Positions 19,407-27,250 of a stretch of DNA of 64,000 nucleotides are shown piece after piece. Where the stretch lies: positions 124,001 to 188,000 of the forward strand of contig NZ_JACTGR010000004.1 in NCBI RefSeq assembly GCF_014489075.1. Direction: 5' to 3'. A model generated the notes under the pieces. That model was not told where the DNA came from and did no database searches. It worked only from the letters and a program-made list of their open reading frames with translations. A program made the translations under genes and the position numbers. Position 1 is the stretch's first letter. The number at the start of each line of letters is the position of its first letter. The stretch is from Sphingomonas sp. JC676 (lineage in GTDB: Bacteria; Pseudomonadota; Alphaproteobacteria; Sphingomonadales; Sphingomonadaceae).

Positions 19407-20945
19407 ATGGCGGACGGAGGCACGGCAACGGCGATCGAGCGGGTGGTGATCGTCGGCGGAGGCACCGCCGGCTGGATGGCCGCCGCGGCGCTGAGCGCCT
19501 ATCTGCGCGGGACGGGCGTGGGGATCACGCTGATCGAAAGCTCCGAGATCGGCACGATCGGCGTGGGCGAGGCGACGATCCCGACGATCCGCCGCTTCTA
19601 TGCGCAGCTCGGCATGACCGACGCGCAGGTGATGCAGGCGTGCCAGGCGACCGCCAAGCTGGGCATCCGTTTCCTCGGCTGGGGCGGCGTGGACAGCGAC
19701 TTCATCCATCCCTTTGGGCTGTTCGGACAGGCCCAGCGCGGGATCGACTTCCATCATTACTGGCTGAAGGCGCGGACGGCCGGGCTGAACGTGCCGCTCG
19801 ATCGTTTCTCGCTGGGCGCGATGTTGGCGCGCGAGGGGCATGCGTCGATCCCAGTGCCCAACCCGCCGTCGCAGCTTTCGGTGTTCGACTGGGCGCTGCA
19901 TTTCGATGCGGCGCTGTTCGCTGCCCATATGCGCGGCTTTGCCGAACGAATGGGCGTGCGGCGGATCGACGCCAAGATCGTCGACGTGACGCTGCGCGGC
20001 GAGGACGGCTTTATCGAGAGCGTGACGCTGGACAGCGGCATGACGGTGGACGGCGACCTGTTCGTCGATTGCTCGGGGTTTCGCGGGCTGTTGATCGGCG
20101 AGGCGCTGGGCGTGGGCTATCGCGACTGGTCGCACTGGCTGCTGTGTGACGGTGCCTTCGCGGTGCAGAGCGAGCTGGCGGGCGATCCCCCTTCGTGCAC
20201 CACGGTGACGGCGCGGAGCGCCGGATGGCAGTGGCGCATTCCGCTGCGCACCCGCGAGGGCAACGGCCTGGTCTTTTCCAGCCGCTTTCAGAGCGACGAC
20301 GAAGCGCGTGAAGAATTGATGGCGAATGTTCCTGGCAAGCCGATGATGGAGCCGCGGCGGCTGCGCTTCACGCCGGGGCGACGCGAAGCGGCCTGGGCGA
20401 AGAACTGCGTGGCGCTGGGCCTCGCCTCGGGCTTCCTTGAGCCGCTCGAATCGACGAGCATCGCGCTGATCGAGACCGGAATCGAGCGGCTGAAGCAGCT
20501 CTTCCCGACCAAGGCCTTCGATCCTGCGGTGATCGCCGAATATAACGAGCAGAGCGCCGAGGAGATGGAGCGCGTCCGCGACTTCATCCTGCTGCACTAT
20601 CGGCTCAACCGCCGCGAGGGCGCGTTCTGGCAGGAATGTCGTGACATGGAACTGCCCGAGACGCTGGATGCCAAGATCGCGCTATGGCGTGCGCGCGGCG
20701 CATTCCTTCGCTATCGGTGGGAAATGTTCTCCCCCGCATCCTGGCTGGCGATCTATGGCGGCTTCGAGGAATTGCCCGGCACGATCGATCCGGGGCTGGC
20801 CGCGGTGGACGGCAGCGAGTTGGTGACGGTGCTGGGGAAGATGCGCGGATCGATCCGCGAGACGGTGGCGGACACGCCCAGCCATGCGGAATTCCTCGCG
20901 ATGATCGACGACGCGGCGAAGATGCCGGCGGGAGCGCGCGCATGA
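19407..20945 (+). CDS. Tryptophan-halogenase-family flavoprotein 1
   Basis: 512 aa. FAD-binding GGGTAGWMAAAAL at the N-terminus (GxGxxG-type). The WxWxIP halogenase motif is WQWRIP, the catalytic Lys is in ATAKLGI (Lys84, PrnA Lys79 equivalent), and the EPLEST motif bears the conserved Glu. So the residues of FADH2-dependent halogenases are all present, and it may make HOCl/HOBr-type halogenating species. The substrate is unknown; neighbours point to a sugar locus rather than tryptophan or a natural product. It overlaps the second copy by ATGA. Related proteins in Caulobacter and Xanthomonas sugar loci have no settled function. Confidence 0.9.
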   Translation: MADGGTATAIERVVIVGGGTAGWMAAAALSAYLRGTGVGITLIESSEIGTIGVGEATIPTIRRFYAQLGMTDAQVMQACQATAKLGIRFLGWGGVDSDFIHPFGLFGQAQRGIDFHHYWLKARTAGLNVPLDRFSLGAMLAREGHASIPVPNPPSQLSVFDWALHFDAALFAAHMRGFAERMGVRRIDAKIVDVTLRGEDGFIESVTLDSGMTVDGDLFVDCSGFRGLLIGEALGVGYRDWSHWLLCDGAFAVQSELAGDPPSCTTVTARSAGWQWRIPLRTREGNGLVFSSRFQSDDEAREELMANVPGKPMMEPRRLRFTPGRREAAWAKNCVALGLASGFLEPLESTSIALIETGIERLKQLFPTKAFDPAVIAEYNEQSAEEMERVRDFILLHYRLNRREGAFWQECRDMELPETLDAKIALWRARGAFLRYRWEMFSPASWLAIYGGFEELPGTIDPGLAAVDGSELVTVLGKMRGSIRETVADTPSHAEFLAMIDDAAKMPAGARA

Positions 20946-22492
20946 ACGCGCCCGACGCGCTCCGGAAAGTCTGCATTGTCGGCGGCGGTACCGCGGGCTG
21001 GATCGCGGCGGCGCTGATGGCGCACCATTTCAAGGGCAAGTTGTTCGAGATCGAATTGGTCGAGAGCGACGATATCGGTACGATTGGGGTGGGCGAGAGC
21101 ACGATCCCCCCTTTCCTGGAGCTGATCGCCAAGCTCGACATCAACGAACAGGAATTCATCAAATCGGTCCAGGCGAGCTTCAAGCTCGGCATCGAGTTCA
21201 AGGACTGGCACCGGAAGGACGAGAGCTATTTCCACCCGTTCGGCGAGATCGGTGCGCGGATCGAGCTGAGCGAATTCTACCAATGCTGGCTGAAGGCGCG
21301 GATGGCGGCCCAGGCGGGTGGGCTGCAGGACTATGCGCCGGCCAGCGTGATGGCGCGCGAGGGACGGTTCATGCTGCCGTTCAAGGCGCAGAACACGCCG
21401 ATCGCGTCCTCTTCCTATGCGCTTCATGTCGATGCCAAGCGCGTCGCGCAATATCTGCGCGGCCATGCCGAGGCGCGCGGGGTCAAGCGGACCGAGGGGA
21501 TCGTTTCCGACGTGGGCGTGGACGATCGGGGGTTCGTCGAGCGGCTGACCTTGAAGGATGGGCGCGAAGTCACCGCCGATTTCTTCATCGATTGCTCAGG
21601 CTTCCGCGCGCTGCTGAGCGAGAAGGCGCTGGGTGTCGGCTATGAGGATTGGTCGCAGTGGCTGTTCTGTGATCGGGCGATCGCCGCGCAGACCGAGAAT
21701 GTCGGACCGCCGCGACCATACACTCTGGCGCATGCGCAGGACGCCGGATGGCGCTGGCGGATTCCGCTCCAGCACCGCACCGGCAATGGCCATGTCTTCT
21801 GCAGCGATCACCTGACCGACCAGGAGGCGACCGACAGCCTGCTCGCGCAAGTGGAGGGCAAGGTGGTCGCCGGACCGATGGTGGTGCCGTTCAAGACCGG
21901 GGTGCGCCAGCAGATCTGGTACAAGAACGTGCTGGCGATCGGGCTGTCCTCGGGCTTTATCGAGCCGCTGGAATCGACCGCGATCCATCTCATCTATCGC
22001 GGCATGGACTTCTTCTTCCGCTTCCTGCCCGACCGGAACTGCGATCCGCGGCTGGCGGCGGAGTATAACCGGCGGATGACCGCGGACTATGCCGAGATCC
22101 GCGATTTCATCGTGCTCCATTATTGCGCCACCGCGCGCGACGACACCGAGTTCTGGCGGCGCTGCCGCGACATGGTACTGCCCGACAGCCTGAACGCGCG
22201 CATCGAACTGTTCCGCGTCAACGGCACGCTCAGGGAAGGGCTGGACGAATTGTTCCGCAGCGCGAGCTGGTTCTCGGTGCTGGAGGGCATGGGCGTCCAT
22301 CCGGGCACCTATCATCCGCTGGTCGACCGGATCGACGAGGCCAAGCTGTTCTCGGCGATGGACCGCGCGCGCGGCCAGCTCGTCGATATCGTGCGGCGGT
22401 TGCCGACGCACCAGGAATTCATCGACGCGCATTGCCGGGCCGAAGCAGTCGATCTCGCGCGGCCAGCCGTCCCAGAAATGGCGGGCCGCTGA
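20942..22492 (+). CDS. Tryptophan-halogenase-family flavoprotein 2
   Basis: 516 aa, a paralogue of the preceding gene. GGGTAGWIAAALM FAD motif, WRWRIP (WxWxIP), Lys81 in QASFKLGIEF, and EPLESTAIHLI are all intact. Sequence differs clearly from copy 1 (it has FKDWHRKDESYFHPFGE where copy 1 has FLGWGGVDSDFIHPFG), so this is not a recent duplication. The start ATG overlaps the preceding TGA in an ATGA junction; the stop overlaps the LacI gene as TGATG. Such tight coupling argues for a complex or sequential action (inference). Confidence 0.9.
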   Translation: MNAPDALRKVCIVGGGTAGWIAAALMAHHFKGKLFEIELVESDDIGTIGVGESTIPPFLELIAKLDINEQEFIKSVQASFKLGIEFKDWHRKDESYFHPFGEIGARIELSEFYQCWLKARMAAQAGGLQDYAPASVMAREGRFMLPFKAQNTPIASSSYALHVDAKRVAQYLRGHAEARGVKRTEGIVSDVGVDDRGFVERLTLKDGREVTADFFIDCSGFRALLSEKALGVGYEDWSQWLFCDRAIAAQTENVGPPRPYTLAHAQDAGWRWRIPLQHRTGNGHVFCSDHLTDQEATDSLLAQVEGKVVAGPMVVPFKTGVRQQIWYKNVLAIGLSSGFIEPLESTAIHLIYRGMDFFFRFLPDRNCDPRLAAEYNRRMTADYAEIRDFIVLHYCATARDDTEFWRRCRDMVLPDSLNARIELFRVNGTLREGLDELFRSASWFSVLEGMGVHPGTYHPLVDRIDEAKLFSAMDRARGQLVDIVRRLPTHQEFIDAHCRAEAVDLARPAVPEMAGR

Positions 22493-23541
22493 TGCAGCGC
22501 AAGCGGGCGATCACGATCAAGGACGTCGCCGCCGAGGCGGGCGTGTCGTTCCAGACCGTGTCGCGGGTGATCAACAAGGGGCCGAACGTCACGCCGGGCA
22601 TGTACCAGCGCGTGACTGCGGCGATTGAGAAGCTCGGCTATGTCCCCAGCCTAGCCGCGCGGCGGCTGGGCGGATCGCGCTCCTATCTGATCCTGGCGTT
22701 CAACGACGAGCGGCCGACGCTGGAGGGCTGGCAGTCGCGGCGCGGCAACGATTGGGTCGACCAGATGCTCTATGGCGGCATGCTCAAATGCGCCGAGCAT
22801 GGCTATCGCATGCTGTTCGAGCTGGTCGATTCGCATTCGGACCGGCTCGAGAGCCAGGTGCAGGCGGCGCTTTCGGCGCTGCATCCCGACGGCGTGATCC
22901 TGACCCCGCCGCACAGCGAGAACGACACGATCACCCAATTGCTCCAGCGCAACGGGCTGACCTTCGCGCGGCTCGGATCGCGGCGGCCGGGCGACGGCTT
23001 CGCGGTCTATATGGACGACGAGGCGGCGGCGCGCAGCGCGACCGAGCACCTGCTGGACCTGGGCCATACCCGCATCGCGTATGTCCAGGGGCATCCCGAA
23101 TATGCGATGAGCCCCGACCGGCTACGCGGCTTTCGCGAGGCGATCGAAGCGCGGGGCGTCGCGGTGGACGAGCGCTATCTCCAGCCCGGCGACTTCACTT
23201 ATGAGGCGGGGCAGGCGGCGATGATCGCGCTGTCCAAGCTCGATCCGCCGCCCACCGCCGTGCTGGCGAGCAGCGACGAGATGGCGCTGGGCGTGCTCCA
23301 TACCGCCGGCAAGCTCGGACTGAGCGTGCCGGGCGACCTCTCCGTGGTCAGCTTCGACGACACGCCGACGGTGCGCATGGCGGTGCCCGCGCTGACTGCG
23401 ATCCGCCAGCCGATTGCGGCGATGACCGCCAAGGCCGCCGACCTGCTGATCAAGGCCAAGGCGACCGGCGTGCAGCCCGATCGCGGCCATCTGTTGCCGT
23501 TCGATTTTGTCGCCCGGGAATCGACTGCGCGACCGCGTTGA
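22492..23541 (+). CDS. LacI-family transcriptional regulator
   Basis: 349 aa. N-terminal LacI HTH: ITIKDVAAEAGVSFQTVSRVINKG, then the hinge region VPSLAARRL; C-terminal periplasmic-binding-like sugar domain with DDEAAARSATEHLLDLGH and ASSDEMALGVL. The regulator probably binds the operators at 13596-13637 upstream of the GH3 gene and responds to a sugar from this pathway (inference). The ATG overlaps the halogenase stop (TGATG); its own stop overlaps the transporter start (TTGA). Confidence 0.93.
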   Translation: MQRKRAITIKDVAAEAGVSFQTVSRVINKGPNVTPGMYQRVTAAIEKLGYVPSLAARRLGGSRSYLILAFNDERPTLEGWQSRRGNDWVDQMLYGGMLKCAEHGYRMLFELVDSHSDRLESQVQAALSALHPDGVILTPPHSENDTITQLLQRNGLTFARLGSRRPGDGFAVYMDDEAAARSATEHLLDLGHTRIAYVQGHPEYAMSPDRLRGFREAIEARGVAVDERYLQPGDFTYEAGQAAMIALSKLDPPPTAVLASSDEMALGVLHTAGKLGLSVPGDLSVVSFDDTPTVRMAVPALTAIRQPIAAMTAKAADLLIKAKATGVQPDRGHLLPFDFVARESTARPR

Positions 23542-24800
23542 CGCGGGCACCGGCCAGGGCGATGCTCGCGTCCTCGATGCGCTTTTCCTCGCCCAGCCGC
23601 GGCTTCGTGCTGCTTTATGCGCTGGCATATGCGGGGATGTTCGTCAGCTTCATGCCCTTCATCATGGTGCTGCTGCCGCTCAAGGTGACGGCGGTGGGCG
23701 GCGAGAACGCGGTCGCACTGCTGAGCGCCGGTGCGCTGGGCGGCGCTGCGGTGGCGAGCGTCGCCAATATCCTGTTCGGCGCGCTGAGCGACCGCAGCTA
23801 TCGGCGGGGCGGATCGCGCCGGGGCTGGATCATTGGCGGGCTGGGTGTGCTCGCGCTCGGCTATGCCGCGCTGCATTTCAGCTCGAGCTCGGTGACCTTG
23901 CTCGCGGCGGTGGCGCTGATCCAGGTGGGCATCAACATGAGCTTCGCACCGCTGACCACGATCATGGCCGACGAAGTGCCCGATGCGCAGAAGGGTGTGG
24001 TCGCCGGACTGCTGGGCGTGGCGCATCCGATCGGGGCGTTCTCGGCGGTATTACTGACAGCGCCCGGACTGGGCGGGGAGGGCACCCGCTATGCCTTGCT
24101 CTGCTTGTTGTTCGTCGGGATGATCGCGCCGTTCGCGGCGCTGATGCGCGAGGCCGCGCCGCTGATGCGCGAGGCCGCGCCGCTTCCGCCGCCGCCGCCC
24201 GAGCCGCTGCAGGAACGCCGCCGCCGCGACTTCGCGCTGGCCTGGACCTCGCGAATGCTGCTCCAGGTCGCTGGCAACGGCATCGCCACCTATGGCTTCT
24301 TCTATTTCCTGTGGGTGCTCGACCGCGAGGACCTGAGCAAGAGTAGCGTCGAGGCCAACCCGATCGTCGCGACAATGACGGTGTCGACCTTGGTCGCGGT
24401 GGTACTGACCCTCGTCGCCGGGCGGCTTTCCGACCGGGTGATGCGGCGCAAGCCTTTCCTCGCCGCGGCGGCATGCGTGATGGCGGGGGGACTGGTGACG
24501 ATGGCGTTCGCGCACTCCTGGGGCGTGGCGGCACTCGGCCATGCCGCGGCGCTTTCAGGCCTATCGGTATTCCTGGCGATGCATTCGGCACTGGCGATGC
24601 AGCTGCTCCCTTCGCCCGAGCATCGCGGGCGTGACCTGGGCATCCTCAACCTGACCAACACGCTGCCGGCGATGGTCGCGCCGCTGCTGGCGCTCGCGCT
24701 CGCGCCCGAGAAGACGGGATACACGGTGTGGCTGATCGCGCTCGCGCTGGGGACGCTGGCCGGCGGCGGGATCGCGATGGCGGTACGGACGCAGGACTAG
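23538..24800 (+). CDS. MFS transporter (SLC45-like sugar permease)
   Basis: 420 aa, twelve predicted transmembrane segments with a central loop near 200-235. The first half carries the MFS motif GALSDRSYRR between TM2 and TM3. The cytoplasmic loop contains a tandem MREAAPL MREAAPL and a Pro-rich run. It likely imports the mono- or disaccharide made in the periplasm by the GH3 enzyme. The TTG at 23538 overlaps the LacI stop by TTGA; Met codons at 23562 or 23577 are alternative starts. It is the last gene of the locus. Confidence 0.85.
   Translation: MTRAPARAMLASSMRFSSPSRGFVLLYALAYAGMFVSFMPFIMVLLPLKVTAVGGENAVALLSAGALGGAAVASVANILFGALSDRSYRRGGSRRGWIIGGLGVLALGYAALHFSSSSVTLLAAVALIQVGINMSFAPLTTIMADEVPDAQKGVVAGLLGVAHPIGAFSAVLLTAPGLGGEGTRYALLCLLFVGMIAPFAALMREAAPLMREAAPLPPPPPEPLQERRRRDFALAWTSRMLLQVAGNGIATYGFFYFLWVLDREDLSKSSVEANPIVATMTVSTLVAVVLTLVAGRLSDRVMRRKPFLAAAACVMAGGLVTMAFAHSWGVAALGHAAALSGLSVFLAMHSALAMQLLPSPEHRGRDLGILNLTNTLPAMVAPLLALALAPEKTGYTVWLIALALGTLAGGGIAMAVRTQD
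24144..24185 (+). repeat. Tandem 21-bp duplication inside the MFS gene
   Basis: Two direct copies of a 21-bp unit (24144-24164, 24165-24185) encoding MREAAPL twice, in frame, in the cytoplasmic loop. One base differs at the last position. Confidence 0.85.
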
Positions 24801-24845
24801 GGCGGATCGAGATTTACGGCCTACGGTCAATCGCGCCTCCTCATT

Positions 24846-24951
24846 GTCACCTCGGACTTGTTCCGGAGTCCAGGCTGCCGCCAGCGCTGGTCACGAGGCT
24901 GGACCGCTTCGTCCGGACGCCCGGTGGACCCCGGAACAAGTCCGGGGTGAC
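24846..24951. repeat. Intergenic inverted repeat, family A
   Basis: GTCACCTCGGACTTGTTCCG at the left and CGGAACAAGTCCGGGGTGAC at the right, separated by about 65 bp, between the convergent MFS gene and hybrid kinase. Probably also terminates or stabilises both transcripts. Confidence 0.8.
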
Positions 24952-24968
24952 GAAGTATTGGGAGCTGC

Positions 24969-26702
24969 TCAGCGCGCGCCGTCGCGCAGTGCGTCGTCTA
25001 GGAACGTCGCCAAAGTCTCCAGCCGATAAGGCTTGAGCAGTACCGGGCGGCCGCCTGCGCCCGAGCGCGCGATCTCGCCGCTATAGCCGGTAGTGAGCAC
25101 GATCGGCAGGCTCGGATAGCGCTCGGTGAGCTTCTCGGCGAGTTCGAGCCCGCTCATCTCCGGCATGACGACATCGGTGAGCACGACGTCGAAGGTCCGC
25201 GCCCCGGCGATGTCGAGCGCCTCGGCGCCCGAGCGCGCGCGGGTGACGTGATGGCCCATCTCGCGCAGCAGCGCCTCGGCGAATTCGCCGACTTCCTCAT
25301 TATCCTCGACGAGCAGCACCGCGCCGGTGCGGCCCTCGCCCGATGGCGCGATCGTGTCGGTCGCGACGGCCGGTTCGCGGTGACTACAGGGCAGGAGGAT
25401 GGTTACACGCGTGCCCTGTCCGGGCTGGCTCATGATGTGCAAGTCGCCGCCCGACTGGGTCGCAAAGCCATAGACCTGGCTGAGGCCGAGGCCGGTGCCC
25501 TTGCCGGCATCCTTGGTGGTGAAGAAGGGCTCCATCGCGCGTTCGATCGTCTCGGCGTCCATGCCGGTGCCGCTGTCCGAGACGCAGACCGCGACCATCG
25601 GGCCGTCGTCGGTATCCGTGATCGCGGTGCCGATGCGGAGCGTGCCGCCGTCCGGCATAGCGTCGCGGCCGTTGACGGCAATGTTGAGCACGGCGGAAAC
25701 CAGCTGCGCGCGATCCGCCTCGACCGTGCATGCGTCGTCGGAGAGATCGGTCTCGATCGCGACGCGTTCGCCCAGCGTGCGATCGAGCAGCTCGGTCATG
25801 CCGCGGATCATCGCGTTGACGTCGATCGCTTCGGGCCGGAGCGGCTGGCGGCGCGCAAAGGCGAGGAGCTGGCCGGTGAGCGCCGCCGCGCGCGAGCCGG
25901 CCTGGACGATCGCATCGGCATAGCGATGGCGACGGTCCTCGGACAGGTTGGGCCGCATCAGCATGTCGGCCGAGCCCTGGATCACGGTCAGCAGATTGTT
26001 GAAATCATGCGCGATGCCGCCGGTCAGCTGGCCGAGCGCCTGCATCTTCTGTGCCTGGCGGAGCTGGTCTTCGGCCTTGGCGCGCTCGGCGATCTGATGG
26101 GTGAGCTCGGCATTGGTTTCGGCGAGCGCGGCGGCGCGTAGCTCGAGCTCGCGATTGGCGCGGCTGAGCGCCGCCTGCGCCATGCCGAGCACCGCTGCGG
26201 CGAGTGCGGCCATCGTCACGAGCAGCGCGATCAGCAGATAGCGGCGCAGGCGCGTGGCGAGCGGCTGCGGATCGGCGGCGATATAGGCCGTGCCGATCTG
26301 CTGGCCTGAGCGCATCACCGGCACCGCGGCGACCGTCGCCTCGCTGCCTTGCTTCGGTGCGTCGGCGATTCGGGCGGGCAAGGGGCCGCCGCCCCGTGCA
26401 TAGCCTGTGATCAGCGCGCCGCCGCGATCATAGATCGCGACCAACCGGAACTGACGATTGACGCGCAGCGCATCGACCGACTCGTGCGCCGCCGCGGCAT
26501 CGCCGAAATCGAGCGCGGCGACGACGCTGGCGCCCAGGATCTCGGCCTGGGCGCGGGTTTCCTGGCGCTTCTGCGCGATATAGCTCGATTCGCCCTGGAC
26601 GATGACGGCGATGCCGCCGATCAGCAGCAGCGCGACCAGCACCGCCGCGATGGCGAGCGGGAAGTGGCGCCAGCGTCCGGTGATGCGATCCAGTGGCGTC
26701 AT
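24969..26702 (-). CDS. Hybrid sensor histidine kinase with C-terminal receiver
   Basis: 577 aa. TM1 about 15-36 and TM2 about 154-176 enclose a periplasmic CHASE8-like sensor domain. A coiled linker leads to the HisKA H-box GGIAHDFNNLL with His232, then the HATPase domain (N-box LNIAVNGRDAMP, G-boxes DSGTGM and GKGTGLGLSQV). The receiver at about 460-577 has phospho-acceptor Asp510 (VVLTDVVMPEM). There is no DNA-binding output, so the phosphoryl group must go to another protein. Its ATG overlaps the YfiR-like stop (ATGA, 26699-26702). Third gene of a TonB receptor-YfiR-kinase operon. Confidence 0.92.
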   Translation of the reverse strand: MTPLDRITGRWRHFPLAIAAVLVALLLIGGIAVIVQGESSYIAQKRQETRAQAEILGASVVAALDFGDAAAAHESVDALRVNRQFRLVAIYDRGGALITGYARGGGPLPARIADAPKQGSEATVAAVPVMRSGQQIGTAYIAADPQPLATRLRRYLLIALLVTMAALAAAVLGMAQAALSRANRELELRAAALAETNAELTHQIAERAKAEDQLRQAQKMQALGQLTGGIAHDFNNLLTVIQGSADMLMRPNLSEDRRHRYADAIVQAGSRAAALTGQLLAFARRQPLRPEAIDVNAMIRGMTELLDRTLGERVAIETDLSDDACTVEADRAQLVSAVLNIAVNGRDAMPDGGTLRIGTAITDTDDGPMVAVCVSDSGTGMDAETIERAMEPFFTTKDAGKGTGLGLSQVYGFATQSGGDLHIMSQPGQGTRVTILLPCSHREPAVATDTIAPSGEGRTGAVLLVEDNEEVGEFAEALLREMGHHVTRARSGAEALDIAGARTFDVVLTDVVMPEMSGLELAEKLTERYPSLPIVLTTGYSGEIARSGAGGRPVLLKPYRLETLATFLDDALRDGAR

Positions 26703-27250
26703 CGTCCCCCCTGCCTGACATCGACGGCGAGCGCGAGCAACCGCGAGCTGATCGTGATGCCGCGATCGGACGCCGCCGCCTGGTCGATATGGAAACGCAC
26801 CCGCCCGCCATCGACGACGAAATGGATCATCCCGCGCGGCGTGCCCCAACGGGCATCGGTGATGGTCAGCGTCGGTTGGCGCCGCAGCGCCGTCAGCATC
26901 AGCGTCGTCTGCTGCTCGGTGCCTGCCAAAAACGCGAGATGGCAGCCGGCCACGGCGGGTATGTCCGCGCTGGGGAAGCGGCGGACCGCGACGGCATGGC
27001 CGTCGATCGTCTCGCTTGCCGCCGCCTGATCAATCAGCGCGCCGAACGGATCGCGCCCGATCACGCAGAGATAATAAGGCTGGCCTTCCGCAGGCTGCGC
27101 CGCGGCGGGCAGCGCGATATAGCGCGCGAACTTGGGCAGGAACGCCGCCTTGACCGCGTCCTCGCTCGCCTGGGCATGCGCCGTCCCGGCGGCAAGCGCC
27201 AAGGCTGCCGCTGCCGCGCAAATCGCGAGCCTGAGGACGCGGATGGGCAT
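26699..27250 (-). CDS. YfiR-family periplasmic protein (DUF4154)
   Basis: 183 aa with a signal peptide (1-26, AHA-Q). The body matches YfiR/DUF4154: DAVKAAFLPKFARYIALP at the mature N-terminus, LCVIGRDPFG, CHLAFLAG, then TITDARW and the C-terminal FHIDQAAASDRGITISSRLLALA. In Pseudomonas YfiR holds the diguanylate cyclase YfiN inactive; in other bacteria it pairs with kinases. Here the partners are a TonB receptor upstream (TGATG overlap) and a hybrid kinase downstream (ATGA overlap). It may relay a periplasmic state to the kinase's sensor domain (inference). Confidence 0.88.
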   Translation of the reverse strand: MPIRVLRLAICAAAAALALAAGTAHAQASEDAVKAAFLPKFARYIALPAAAQPAEGQPYYLCVIGRDPFGALIDQAAASETIDGHAVAVRRFPSADIPAVAGCHLAFLAGTEQQTTLMLTALRRQPTLTITDARWGTPRGMIHFVVDGGRVRFHIDQAAASDRGITISSRLLALAVDVRQGGR

